A stretch of 64,000 bases of DNA from Paractinoplanes brasiliensis. GTDB lineage: Bacteria; Actinomycetota; Actinomycetes; Mycobacteriales; Micromonosporaceae. The notes beneath the pieces are model-generated. The model saw only the letters and a list, made by a program, of their open reading frames with translations. It was not told where the DNA came from and ran no database searches. The position numbers and the translations under genes were made by a program. Each line of letters opens with the position of its first letter. The stretch's first letter is position 1. Positions 40,835-48,713 of the stretch are shown piece after piece. The stretch is from assembly GCF_004362215.1 (NCBI RefSeq), contig NZ_SNWR01000001.1:3392001-3456000 (forward strand), in the 5' to 3' direction.

Positions 40835-40860
40835 TTATCCACATTGCAGGGTTATCCACA
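40835..40860 (+). promoter_or_regulatory. Two perfect DnaA boxes
   Basis: TTATCCACA at 40835-40843 and again at 40852-40860, same orientation, 17 bases apart. Both equal the strict bacterial DnaA box. They lie between converging genes, not at a promoter, so a DnaA-binding or titration site is more likely than transcription control. A weaker CCCCACAAG stands just upstream. Confidence 0.65.
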
Positions 40861-40935
40861 AGCGTCCCCGCCAAGATCGGCCGCAGCCACTAAAATGGGC
40901 GAGGGTGGGGGTCCCCCGGTGGGGTGGGACTCTGT

Positions 40936-40982
40936 TCACAAGGGCTATGGCGATCAAGTCACAAGGGGCTGTGGCGATCAAG
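40936..40982 (+). repeat. 23/24-bp tandem duplication
   Basis: TCACAAGGGCTATGGCGATC plus AAG at 40936-40958 is followed directly by a 24-base copy (TCACAAGGGGCTGTGGCGAT plus CAAG) at 40959-40982. It ends 12 bases before the pxpA stop, in the same intergenic region as the DnaA boxes. Confidence 0.75.
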
Positions 40983-40994
40983 CAAAAGCGCTGA

Positions 40995-41762
40995 TCAGGC
41001 CGCCGTGACGAAGGGACCGACCACCAGGCCGGCAGCCGTCAACCCGGCCCGCACCCGCCCAGCCAGCCGCACAGCCCCCGCGGTATCCCCATGCACACAG
41101 ATCGACCCCACCGGAGCCGTCACCACCGATCCGTCCCCGGCAACAACCTCACCGTCGACGGCCATCCGCACAGCGCGCTCGACCACCACGTCAGCGTCGT
41201 ACAGCACGGCCCCGGCCACCGACCGCGGCATCAGCGTCCCGTCGCCCCGATACCCCCGGTCGGCGAACCCTTCCCCCACCACCGTCAGCCCGGCCTCGAC
41301 CGCCACCCGGGCCAGCGTCGACCCCGGCTGGCACAGCAGCGGCAGCCTCTCGTCGTACGCCCGGACAGCCGCAACCACCGCCCCCGCCTGCCCTTCCTCC
41401 ACAGCGGCCGTGTTGTAGAGCGCGCCGTGCGGCTTCACATAGCCAACCCGCCCACCCGCGACCCGGCAAAACGCCTCAAGCGCCCCGATCTGATACAGAA
41501 TGTCGTCCCGCAACTCATCCAGGTCGTAGTCGATCCTTCGACGACCGAACCCGGCGAGATCGCGGTAGCCGACCTGCGCGCCGATCGTGACCGACCGTTG
41601 GACCGCGGCCGCGCAGATCCGGCGCATCGTGGACGGGTCGCCCGCGTGGAAGCCGCAGGCCACGTTGGCCGAGGTCACGATGTCGAGCAGCGCTTCGTCG
41701 TCGCCGAGGGTCCAGCGGCCGAAGCCTTCGCCGAGGTCGGCATTGAGGTCAATGGAGGGCAC
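40995..41762 (-). CDS. pxpA: 5-oxoprolinase subunit A (LamB/YcsF family)
   Basis: A 255-residue YcsF/LamB protein: IDLNADLGEGFGRWTLGDDE at the start, TSANVACGFHAGDP, IGAQVGYRDLAGFGRR, YVKPHGALYN and GEGFADRGYRGDGTL. With PxpB and PxpC it forms the prokaryotic ATP-dependent 5-oxoprolinase, turning pyroglutamate into glutamate. Last gene of the set; its start overlaps the pxpC end by 14 bases. Confidence 0.94.
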   Translation of the reverse strand: MPSIDLNADLGEGFGRWTLGDDEALLDIVTSANVACGFHAGDPSTMRRICAAAVQRSVTIGAQVGYRDLAGFGRRRIDYDLDELRDDILYQIGALEAFCRVAGGRVGYVKPHGALYNTAAVEEGQAGAVVAAVRAYDERLPLLCQPGSTLARVAVEAGLTVVGEGFADRGYRGDGTLMPRSVAGAVLYDADVVVERAVRMAVDGEVVAGDGSVVTAPVGSICVHGDTAGAVRLAGRVRAGLTAAGLVVGPFVTAA

Positions 41763-42582
41763 GGAACCGCACCGTACTACCCGGCCGGGCCTGCGCGAGC
41801 GGTGTCACGTCCTCGACCACGCCGATCACGGGGTAGCCGCCGGTGGTCGGATGGTCGGCCAGGAAGATCAGCGGTTGCCCGTCGGCCGGCACCTGGATCG
41901 CGCCCAGCACCACACCTTCGGGTGGCAGTTCACCGCCCCGCGACCGCCGCAGCGCGTCACCCGAGAGCCGGCAGCCGACCCGGTTGCTCATCGGGCTGAC
42001 CGTGTACGGGTTCTCGAACAGCTCATTCCCCTCGAACCAGTCGTCGCGCGGCCCGAGCCACACCCCAAGCTCCAAGTCGGATAAGTCGTATAAGTCGTGT
42101 ACGTCGATGGACAGCGAGTGCCCCGTCGAGCTCGCATCCCCGACGGGCAAGCTCATTCCGTCCACCAACCGAGGCGGCCCCAACCCCGACAACGTGTCGG
42201 TCGAGCGACTACCCAGAACAGGCTCAACCTCGATCCCCCCGGCGACAGCCACATAGGACCGTACGCCCCGAGTAGCGCGCCCTACCTCCAGAACCGCCCC
42301 CGCCGGCACGTCGACCACACCCGAAACCGGCACCTTGTCGACCTTGATGACGGCCACAGCGCCCGTGACCGCAACCCGTCCCGCCCGCTCGAACCGCAGA
42401 GCGCACCCCATCAGGGTCGTCTCCAGCCCCGCCGCGTCGACCGGGTTCCCGACCAGAGCGTTGGCACGACGCAGGGCCCCGGTGTCGAGCGCTCCCGATC
42501 GAGGCACACCCAGATGCGCGTACGCGGGCCGCCCTTGATCTTGAATGGTGGTCAGCGGCCCGGCCCGGACGACGGTGATCAC
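41749..42582 (-). CDS. pxpC: 5-oxoprolinase subunit C (KipA-like)
   Basis: A 277-residue biotin-dependent-carboxylase-like (AHS2) domain protein starting at GTG 42582. Signatures are ITVVRAGPLTTIQDQGRPAY, GVPRSGALDTGALRRANALVGN, YVAVAGGIEV and the end FLADHPTTGGYPVIGVV. It overlaps pxpB by four bases (GTGA). Subunits B and C correspond to KipI and KipA of Bacillus. Confidence 0.93.
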   Translation of the reverse strand: MITVVRAGPLTTIQDQGRPAYAHLGVPRSGALDTGALRRANALVGNPVDAAGLETTLMGCALRFERAGRVAVTGAVAVIKVDKVPVSGVVDVPAGAVLEVGRATRGVRSYVAVAGGIEVEPVLGSRSTDTLSGLGPPRLVDGMSLPVGDASSTGHSLSIDVHDLYDLSDLELGVWLGPRDDWFEGNELFENPYTVSPMSNRVGCRLSGDALRRSRGGELPPEGVVLGAIQVPADGQPLIFLADHPTTGGYPVIGVVEDVTPLAQARPGSTVRFRALH

Positions 42583-43184
42583 GCCGCCACCAGACGCACA
42601 CGGGTGCCTGGCGTGAGGCGGGCCGGGGGGTCTCGGCGTACGTCGAAAAGGGTCTCTGACGTGCGGCCCACCAGCCGCCACCCGCCCGGCGAGGCAGTGG
42701 GATAGATGCCGCAGTATTCGCCGGCCAGCCCGATCGAACCGGCCGGCACCCGGGGCCGGGGAGCGTCCAGCCGGGGGACGGTGAGCCCGTGACCGCGCAT
42801 GTAGGCGAAGCCCGGCGCGAACCCGCAGAACGCGACGGTGAACTCCGTTCCGGCGAGCCGCGCGATGACACCGGAGGGGGACATGCCCAACAGCGACGCC
42901 ACGTCTTCCAAGTCGCCGCCGTCGAACACCGCCTGGATCTCCACCAGAGGCGCCGGCCGATGCGCGGAAGCCGCCCCGCCCGAGAACGACCATGCGGACA
43001 CCACAGCCTCTGCGCCGGGCTCCACGCCGTCGAGCAGCAGGGTCCGCGCACCCGGAACGATGTCGATCACACGCAGTTCACCCGTGTCGCGGCGGCGGCA
43101 GGCCTCGCGTCGCCAGGCCTCGACCTCGGCACCGTCGCGGCACTCGATCAGCAGCGCGGAGGCGCCGGCCCGTCTCAGCCTCAT
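42579..43184 (-). CDS. pxpB: 5-oxoprolinase subunit B (KipI-like)
   Basis: A 201-residue AHS1-domain protein, ATG at 43184. The key region is GTEFTVAFCGFAPGFAYMRG, then PRVPAGSIGLAGEYCGIYPTASPGGWRLVGRT. First gene of pxpB-pxpC-pxpA. A TTAC-N6-GTAA palindrome at 43239-43252 lies 55 bases upstream, but is nearer to the divergent gene at 43263. Confidence 0.92.
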   Translation of the reverse strand: MRLRRAGASALLIECRDGAEVEAWRREACRRRDTGELRVIDIVPGARTLLLDGVEPGAEAVVSAWSFSGGAASAHRPAPLVEIQAVFDGGDLEDVASLLGMSPSGVIARLAGTEFTVAFCGFAPGFAYMRGHGLTVPRLDAPRPRVPAGSIGLAGEYCGIYPTASPGGWRLVGRTSETLFDVRRDPPARLTPGTRVRLVAA

Positions 43185-43238
43185 GGCCTTATCCTGCCAG
43201 TGCCACAGCTCACCACCGCCGAAATACTGCCGGGTAAC

Positions 43239-43252
43239 TTACGATACCGTAA
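43239..43252. promoter_or_regulatory. TTAC-N6-GTAA palindrome before the hemolysin III gene
   Basis: TTAC GATACC GTAA, with extra symmetry TTACG/CGTAA. It ends 10 bases before GTG 43263, so a bound factor would cover the start region. Same half-sites and spacing as at 48258-48271, 48282-48295 and 60814-60827. Confidence 0.55.
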
Positions 43253-43262
43253 CCTGGATTTC

Positions 43263-43940
43263 GTGACGACCTCCGCTCCGTTCCGGATGAAGCCGACCGA
43301 CCTCGGCAAGCCGCGGCTGCGCGGCCGGCTTCATCAATACGCGTTCTTCGTCGCGCTGGTTTGCGGCATCGTGCTCTGCTCGATCGCCCTCAGCCGACCG
43401 GGCATCGAGCCCTTTCTGAGCGTCCTGATCTACAGCCTCACCGTGTGCGGCCTGTTCGGCATAAGCGCGCTCTACCACAGGCGGGTCTGGAGCGAGCGTG
43501 GCTACCAGATCATGCGCCGGGCCGACCACTCGATGATCTTCATCTTCATCGCCGGCACCTACACCCCGTTCTGCATCGAGCTGCTGCCGACGGGTAAGGC
43601 GACGCTGATGCTGAGCCTGATCTGGGGTGGTGCGCTCGGCGGCGTGGCGCTCAAAACGATCTGGCCGCACCTGCCCCGCTGGGCCGGCGCGCCGCTCTAT
43701 CTGGCCCTGGGGTGGGGCGCCGTCGCCATCCTGCCCGACGTCTTGCACCGCGGCGGCGTCACCACGCTGGTGCTGCTGGCCGCGGGTGGCGTGATCTACA
43801 GCGTCGGCGCGGTCTTTTACGCCCTGCGCCGGCCGAACCCGTGGCCCGAGGTGTTCGGCCACCACGAGTTCTTCCACGCCTGCACGCTGGTGGCCGCCGT
43901 CTGCCACCACATCGCGATCTATTTCGCGCTGTACGCCTAG
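43263..43940 (+). CDS. Hemolysin III/PAQR-family membrane protein
   Basis: A 225-residue, seven-helix protein of the hemolysin III (YqfA/TrhA) group, GTG 43263. Conserved features are ALYHRRVWSERGYQIMRRADHSMIFIFIAGTYTPFC with the metal-coordinating Ser/His/Asp residues and the C-terminal GHHEFFHACTLVAAVCHHIA. Despite the name, family members act in membrane lipid homeostasis or as putative ceramidase-like hydrolases, not as proven toxins. It overlaps the converging HxlR gene by four bases. Confidence 0.88.
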   Translation: MTTSAPFRMKPTDLGKPRLRGRLHQYAFFVALVCGIVLCSIALSRPGIEPFLSVLIYSLTVCGLFGISALYHRRVWSERGYQIMRRADHSMIFIFIAGTYTPFCIELLPTGKATLMLSLIWGGALGGVALKTIWPHLPRWAGAPLYLALGWGAVAILPDVLHRGGVTTLVLLAAGGVIYSVGAVFYALRRPNPWPEVFGHHEFFHACTLVAAVCHHIAIYFALYA

Positions 43941-44302
43941 ACCTTGACGCCCGGGTTGTCGTAGGCGGCCCGGGCGGCCTGCACGTCCTCGATGTGCATC
44001 TCGGCCCACTTCTCCAGCGCGCCGACCAGGTCGAGCAGGCTGCGGCCGAGCTCGGTGAGCTCATAGTCGACCCGGGGTGGTACCTCGGCGTGCACCGTGC
44101 GCCCGATCAGGCCGTCGCGCTCGAGCCCGCGCAGGGTCTGCGTGAGCATCTTGGGACTGACCCCCTCGATCCGCTTGGCCAGCGCCGAGTAACGCTGCGG
44201 GCCATCGGCGAGCATGATCACGACCAGGACGCTCCACGTGTCGCCGATGCGGTCGAGGATCTGTCGGCTGGGGCAATCTTTCGCGTACGCGCTGACCTCC
44301 AC
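43937..44302 (-). CDS. HxlR-family transcriptional regulator
   Basis: About 121 residues from GTG 44302 (VEVSAYAKDCPSRQ); a TTG at 44338 would extend it by 12. The core DCPSRQILDRIGDTWSVLVVIML with one N-terminal Cys, then RYSALAKRIEGVSPKMLTQTLRGLERDGLI (winged HTH), is standard HxlR. The Cys is often a thiol sensor for electrophiles. It is divergent from the oxidoreductase at 44423, with 120 bases between, which is a standard repressor-target arrangement for quinone or aldehyde stress. Confidence 0.9.
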   Translation of the reverse strand: MEVSAYAKDCPSRQILDRIGDTWSVLVVIMLADGPQRYSALAKRIEGVSPKMLTQTLRGLERDGLIGRTVHAEVPPRVDYELTELGRSLLDLVGALEKWAEMHIEDVQAARAAYDNPGVKV

Positions 44303-44422
44303 CTGGTTACTATCCCTCAGGTGAGTACTGCACTTCAAGGTGCCTTCTATCGTCTGGGAAGTGCGCTCTGAGCAGTGGTGTTAGGACTGGTGGTGCAAGC
44401 ATTGACTACCAGGAGGACCACC

Positions 44423-45262
44423 ATGACCATCGTCGTGACAGGCGCCACGGGCCACCTCGGCCGGCTCGCCATCGAGTCGCTGATCGCCAAGGGCGTACCG
44501 GCGAGTGAGATCGTCGGACTCGGCCGCCAGACCGACAAGATCGCTGACCTGGGCGTCACCGCGAAGCATGCCGCCTACGAGGACAGGGCCGGGCTCAAGG
44601 CCGCGTTCGAGGGCGCCGACAAGGTCCTCTTCATCTCGGGCAGCGAGGTCGGACAGCGGATCGAGCAGCACCGCAACGTCGTCGACGCGGCCAAGGAGGC
44701 CAACGTGGGCCTGCTGGTCTACACCAGCGCGCCCAAGGCCGACACCACGGATCTCAAGCTCGCCGGTGAGCACAAGGCCACCGAACAGATGATCAAGGAC
44801 TCCGGAATCCCGTACGTGATTCTGCGCAACAGCTGGTACGTCGAGAACTACAGCGTGCAGCAGGCGATCGAGCACGGCATGTTCGGAGCGGCCGGCGAGG
44901 GGCGGATCAGCGTGGCCCCGCGAGCTGACTACGCCGAGGCAGCCGCGGCGGTGCTCACCACCGAGGGGCACGAGGGCAAGGTCTACGAGCTGGGCGGCGA
45001 GGCCGTCACGCTCTCCGAGCTGGCCGCCGAGATCGCCCGGCAGTCCGGCAAGCCCGTCACCTACACCGACCTCGGCGAGGAGAAGTACCGCGAGATGCTC
45101 GTGGGTGTCGGACTGCCGGAGGCGGCCGCCGCGGTGTACGCGGACGCCGACCGGGCCGCGTCGACCGGCGCGCTCTTCGTGCCCCGCGACGATCTGGAGG
45201 CGCTGCTGGGCCGCCCCGCGACGCCGGTGTCCGAGTCCATCGCCGCAGCGCTGAAGGCCTGA
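44423..45262 (+). CDS. NmrA-like NAD(P)H-dependent oxidoreductase (QorB type)
   Basis: A 279-residue atypical short-chain dehydrogenase; ATG 44423 has AGGAGG at 44411-44416. The nucleotide-binding loop VTGATGHLGRLA is followed by VLFISGSEVGQRIEQHRNVVDAAKEA, LLVYTSAPKAD and the C-terminal cap. Length and motifs match NAD(P)H:quinone oxidoreductase 2 (QorB/YtfG). With HxlR upstream it likely detoxifies quinones or similar electrophiles. In Gram-negatives ytfG pairs with ytfH, an HxlR gene, just as here. Confidence 0.9.
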   Translation: MTIVVTGATGHLGRLAIESLIAKGVPASEIVGLGRQTDKIADLGVTAKHAAYEDRAGLKAAFEGADKVLFISGSEVGQRIEQHRNVVDAAKEANVGLLVYTSAPKADTTDLKLAGEHKATEQMIKDSGIPYVILRNSWYVENYSVQQAIEHGMFGAAGEGRISVAPRADYAEAAAAVLTTEGHEGKVYELGGEAVTLSELAAEIARQSGKPVTYTDLGEEKYREMLVGVGLPEAAAAVYADADRAASTGALFVPRDDLEALLGRPATPVSESIAAALKA

Positions 45263-45272
45263 AGCTCGGACG

Positions 45273-45318
45273 CGCGACGCCGGCAGCCGTAGGGGGAGGG
45301 GCGGCCGCCGGCGTCGCG
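45273..45318. terminator. Bidirectional terminator
   Basis: CGCGACGCCGGC at 45273-45284 and GCCGGCGTCGCG at 45307-45318, a perfect 12-bp stem between the converging oxidoreductase and DUF6458 genes. Confidence 0.8.
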
Positions 45319-45331
45319 AGTCGGTGCGGAG

Positions 45332-45631
45332 TTACTGGTAGGCGGGCGGCGGGGGCGGCGGAACGTCCTCGCGGCGGGTCTCCCGGTATTCGCTACGGAC
45401 CTGCTGGTTCGGGTACGCCGAGGCGCCCGCGACCGGCTCGGCCGTCTGGCGCGTCACGACGGTGCGGCGCCGGCTGTTCCAGAACCAGAGCGTGATGACC
45501 AGGCCGATCAGGCCGGCCGCCATCAGGATCCAGCCGATGACGTTGATGTCGATCCCGCTGATGTTCGCGTTGACGGCGAACGCCAGGATCGCGCCCAACG
45601 CCAGCAGGAAGATGCTTCCGCCGATGCCCAT
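45332..45631 (-). CDS. DUF6458-like small membrane protein
   Basis: A 99-residue protein from ATG 45631 (MGIGGSIFLLALGAILAFAV), with AGGAGG seven bases upstream; GTG 45634 is an unlikely alternative. Two transmembrane helices (IFLLALGAILAFAV and IGWILMAAGLIGLVITLWF) joined by NANISGIDINV, then a cytoplasmic tail RRTVVTRQTAEP, ending in a Pro run. This is the widespread actinobacterial DUF6458 pattern; function unknown. Confidence 0.8.
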   Translation of the reverse strand: MGIGGSIFLLALGAILAFAVNANISGIDINVIGWILMAAGLIGLVITLWFWNSRRRTVVTRQTAEPVAGASAYPNQQVRSEYRETRREDVPPPPPPAYQ

Positions 45632-45719
45632 CACGGGCCTCCTTGATCTTCACCGTGGTCAATGCGTCGCTGTGGGGTTTACCCACCCGCTCTCGTCCTC
45701 AATCAGGCAAGCTGGACGC

Positions 45720-46238
45720 ATGACCGTCAGGACGCTCGTGCTCCTCCGCCACGCCAAGGCCGAGACGCCCGGTGAGGGCCTCGATTTCGACCGTTCGCTG
45801 ACCCCGCGCGGAGAGAACGACGCCGACGCGGCCGGAGCCTGGATGGCCGACGAGCGGCTCCATCCGGACCTGGTGCTCTGCTCGTCCGCTGCACGCACTC
45901 GGCAGACCTGGCAAGGTGTCTCGATCGCGCTGGCTCAGGCTCGGCAGGGCGGCGGCGCCCCCGAGGTCCGTTACGAGCAGAGCCTCTATCACGGCGGCCC
46001 GACCGAGGTTTTCGACCTATTGCGCAAGGTGCCGGACCAGATTCGTACGGTGCTGGTGGTGGGCCACAACCCGACGATGTCCGAGGTGTCCATGTTGCTG
46101 CTTCCCGACGACCAGTACGACGGCATCGACGTGATCATGAGGACGTCAGGCCTGGCGGTGCACCGCGCAGACGGCTCGTGGTCCGGCACCGAACCGCGCT
46201 CCATGCGCCTGGTCGAGAGGCACACCGCACGGGCCTGA
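45720..46238 (+). CDS. sixA: Phosphohistidine phosphatase SixA-like
   Basis: A 172-residue histidine-phosphatase (phosphoglycerate mutase fold) from ATG 45720. The catalytic RHAK (R10-H11) is followed by LTPRGENDADAAGAWM, LCSSAARTRQTW and the second catalytic His in VVGHNPTMSE. SixA-type enzymes remove phosphate from phosphohistidine on HPt domains or PTS proteins. The gene ends inside an exceptional 26-bp hairpin. Confidence 0.9.
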   Translation: MTVRTLVLLRHAKAETPGEGLDFDRSLTPRGENDADAAGAWMADERLHPDLVLCSSAARTRQTWQGVSIALAQARQGGGAPEVRYEQSLYHGGPTEVFDLLRKVPDQIRTVLVVGHNPTMSEVSMLLLPDDQYDGIDVIMRTSGLAVHRADGSWSGTEPRSMRLVERHTARA

Positions 46239-46292
46239 AAAACGGTGAAGGCCGGCGGACGTCATTGTCCGCCGGCCTTCACCGTTTTTCAG
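46235..46292. terminator. Perfect 26-bp stem bidirectional terminator
   Basis: Arms at 46235-46260 and 46267-46292 are perfectly complementary around a six-base loop GTCATT. The stem starts within the sixA stop codon and carries AAAAAC/GTTTTT at its base, so it gives a T tract in both directions. It separates sixA from the converging acyl-CoA dehydrogenase gene. Confidence 0.95.
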
Positions 46293-46359
46293 GAGAGTGG
46301 GCAAAGCGTGGAGGGTGAGGGGGAGCGGGGCGGCTCCCCCTCACCATGGGGGGGTCACC

Positions 46360-48216
46360 TCAGAAGGCGTCCTCGGAGATGTCCATGATGTCCAGCGTGG
46401 CGTTCTCGATGATGCGCCGGTCGGAGCCGATCCGCGGCAGCACCTCGCGGACGAAGAAGCGGGCCGCCGCGACCTTGCCCTCGTAGAAGTTCTTGTCGGC
46501 CGCCGAAATGTCGCCGCCGAGCGCCTTGAGGGCCACCTCGGCCTGACGCAGCAGCAGCCAGGCCAGCACCACGTCGCCGAGCGCCAGCAGGACGCGTCGC
46601 GAGCTCAGACCCACCTTGTACAGCTCGCGGGTCTCGCCGCCCTGCACCGCGCCCAGCCAGCCCATGGTCGCGCCCAGGATCTGCTGCATCTCGCCGAGCG
46701 CCTTGCCCAGCCCGAGCCGCTCCATCTTGAGCTGACCGTTGCCGGCCTCGCTCTCGACGAACGCCTGCATCTCGCCGGCCAGCGTGGCGAGCGCGACGCC
46801 CTGGTCCTTCACGATCTTGCGGAAGATCAGGTCGAGGCTCTGGATCGCGGTCGTGCCCTCGTACAGGGTGTCGATCTTCGCGTCCCGCACGTACTGCTCG
46901 AGCGGGTAGTCCTGCAGGAACCCGGAACCGCCGAACGTCTGCAGCGCCTCGTGGCCGAGCATCTCGTACGCCCGCTCGGAGCCCACGCCCTTGACGAGCG
47001 GGAGCAGCAGGTCGTTGACCTTGCTGGCGGCCTCGGCGGCCTCGCTGTCCCCGGCGGCCCGCGCGATCGCGACCTTGTCCTGCCACGTGCCCGTGTAGAC
47101 GACCAGCGCGCGCAGTGCCTCCGAGTACGCCTTCTGCAGCATCAGCGACCGGCGTACGTCGGGGTGGTGGGTGATCGTGACCCGAGGCGCGGCCTTGTTG
47201 TCGTTCTGCACCAGGTCGGCGCCCTGTACGCGGTTCTTGGCGTACTCGAGGGCGTTCAGGTAACCCGTCGACAGGGTGGCGATCGCCTTGGTTCCGACCA
47301 TCATGCGGGCGTACTCAATGATCATGAACATCTGCCGGATGCCCTGGTGCTTCTCGCCGAGCAGCCAGCCCTTGGCCGGGGTGCCGTGCTCGCCGAAGGT
47401 CAGCTCGCACGTGTTCGAGACCTTGAGGCCCATCTTGTGCTCGACGTTGGTCGCGTAGACGCCGTTGCGCTCGCCCAGTTCGCCGGTCTCGGGGTCGAAG
47501 TGGTACTTCGGCACGATGAACAGCGACAGGCCCTTGGTGCCGGGACCGCCCACACCCTCGACGCCGACCGGGCGGGCCAACACGTAGTGGATGATGTTGT
47601 CGGTCAGGTCGTGCTCACCCGAGGTGATGAAGCGCTTGACGCCCTCGATGTGCCATGAGCCGTCGGGCTGCGGGATCGCCCGGGCCCGGCCGGCGCCGAC
47701 GTCCGAACCGGCGTCCGGCTCGGTCAGCACCATCGTGGAGCCCCACAGCTTGTCGACGAAGAGCTTCGCCCACTTCTTCTGCTCCTCGGTGCCCTCGGCC
47801 TCGACGACGGAGGCGAAGGACGGGCCGGAGGAGTACATCCACACCGGGGCGTTGGCGCCGAGCACGTTCTCGGCCAGGGCCCACCAGAAAGCACGCGGAG
47901 CCAGGGTGCCGCCCAGTGAGGACGGCAGGTCGAGACGCCAGAACTCGCTGTCCATCCACTGCTGGAACGACTTCTTGAACGACTCCGGCAGCGGTGCGGT
48001 GTGCGTTGCGGGGTCGAACACGGGCGGGTTGCGATCGGCCTCGACATAGCTGGCGGCGAGGTCCTCGGTGGCGAGGCGGTTGACCTCGGTGAGCACATCG
48101 CGTGCGGTGTCCGCGTCGATGTCCTCGTACGGAGCCTGACCGAACGCCTGGTCAGCCCCGAAGACCTCGAAAAGGTTGAACTGGAGGTCCCGAAGGTTGC
48201 TCTTGTAGTGACTCAT
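46360..48216 (-). CDS. Acyl-CoA dehydrogenase, large FadE5/DmdC-like type
   Basis: A 618-residue FAD-dependent acyl-CoA dehydrogenase, about 220 residues longer than standard MCAD because of an N-terminal extension and a C-terminal helical domain. Core motifs are STMVLTEPDAGSDVGA (FAD/substrate), FITSGEHDL, FSEYARMMVG-like IEYARMMVGTKAIATLSTGY and LQTFGGSGFLQDYPLEQYVRDAKIDTLYEGTTAIQSLDL with the catalytic Glu. Electrons should go through ETF to an EtfD-type membrane oxidoreductase, encoded at 58627. Two TTAC-N6-GTA(A/G) palindromes lie 40-80 bases upstream. Confidence 0.93.
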   Translation of the reverse strand: MSHYKSNLRDLQFNLFEVFGADQAFGQAPYEDIDADTARDVLTEVNRLATEDLAASYVEADRNPPVFDPATHTAPLPESFKKSFQQWMDSEFWRLDLPSSLGGTLAPRAFWWALAENVLGANAPVWMYSSGPSFASVVEAEGTEEQKKWAKLFVDKLWGSTMVLTEPDAGSDVGAGRARAIPQPDGSWHIEGVKRFITSGEHDLTDNIIHYVLARPVGVEGVGGPGTKGLSLFIVPKYHFDPETGELGERNGVYATNVEHKMGLKVSNTCELTFGEHGTPAKGWLLGEKHQGIRQMFMIIEYARMMVGTKAIATLSTGYLNALEYAKNRVQGADLVQNDNKAAPRVTITHHPDVRRSLMLQKAYSEALRALVVYTGTWQDKVAIARAAGDSEAAEAASKVNDLLLPLVKGVGSERAYEMLGHEALQTFGGSGFLQDYPLEQYVRDAKIDTLYEGTTAIQSLDLIFRKIVKDQGVALATLAGEMQAFVESEAGNGQLKMERLGLGKALGEMQQILGATMGWLGAVQGGETRELYKVGLSSRRVLLALGDVVLAWLLLRQAEVALKALGGDISAADKNFYEGKVAAARFFVREVLPRIGSDRRIIENATLDIMDISEDAF

Positions 48217-48257
48217 CGTGCTTGGCCCCGCTCTCCGAACGCCGCCGGTGTCTGGAG

Positions 48258-48271
48258 TTACCCGTCAGTAA
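48258..48271. promoter_or_regulatory. TTAC-N6-GTAA palindrome, site 1 before acyl-CoA dehydrogenase
   Basis: TTAC CCGTCA GTAA, with flanking G and C extending the symmetry (GTTAC/GTAAC). It lies 41 bases upstream of the dehydrogenase ATG, a normal operator position. Confidence 0.6.
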
Positions 48272-48281
48272 CACCACTGTA

Positions 48282-48295
48282 TTACCGATCGGTAG
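48282..48295. promoter_or_regulatory. TTAC-N6-GTAG palindrome, site 2 before acyl-CoA dehydrogenase
   Basis: TTAC CGATCG GTAG, containing the perfect 12-base palindrome TACCGATCGGTA at 48283-48294. It is spaced 24 bases from site 1. TetR-family fatty-acid regulators commonly bind such symmetric sites. Confidence 0.6.
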
Positions 48296-48515
48296 GAGCG
48301 GACAAGCCACGAGCTGTTTCGTGACCAACCACCCTCTTGCGGGGTCTGTCCGTCGGTTCGCACATCAAACGCCTCCGATCGGATGGCCCGCAGGATGGCC
48401 GTTCGGCTATTTGCCGACTCCCCTGCGGTCCTTCACGTATCGGTGCGCGACGCGGCTCGTTGCTCCGGATAGACACGAAGCTTTCGCCTTCGCCAGCCGC
48501 CAAAGGGGGCGCGCC

Positions 48516-48713
48516 ATGTTCGCCACGATCAAGAGCCTCATTCCGGAGCCCCGCCAGGCGGACCAGCCGCGCCACTACGTCGGGCGACACCGTCGGCCCG
48601 AACCGGTGCCGGCCCCGGTCTCGCCCGCTCCGATGGTCACCACGCCGTCCGAACCGTCCTCGCCGTCCGCAGATGTCGCCGCGGAGGACGAGACGAAAGA
48701 GATCGCGGCCTAG
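48516..48713 (+). CDS. Small Pro/Glu-rich hypothetical protein
   Basis: A 65-residue protein, MFATIKSLIPEPRQADQPRH onward, with AAGGGGG at 48503-48509 before ATG 48516. A short basic, amphipathic N-terminus is followed by Pro/Ser/Glu-rich, probably disordered sequence ending TKEIAA. The stop overlaps the converging phosphatase gene by four bases. Function unknown. Confidence 0.6.
   Translation: MFATIKSLIPEPRQADQPRHYVGRHRRPEPVPAPVSPAPMVTTPSEPSSPSADVAAEDETKEIAA

Noticed and set aside
40835..40860. DnaA boxes as oriC itself
   Set aside because: Only two strict boxes, no AT-rich unwinding region and no dnaA or dnaN nearby; a secondary DnaA site is the most that can be said.
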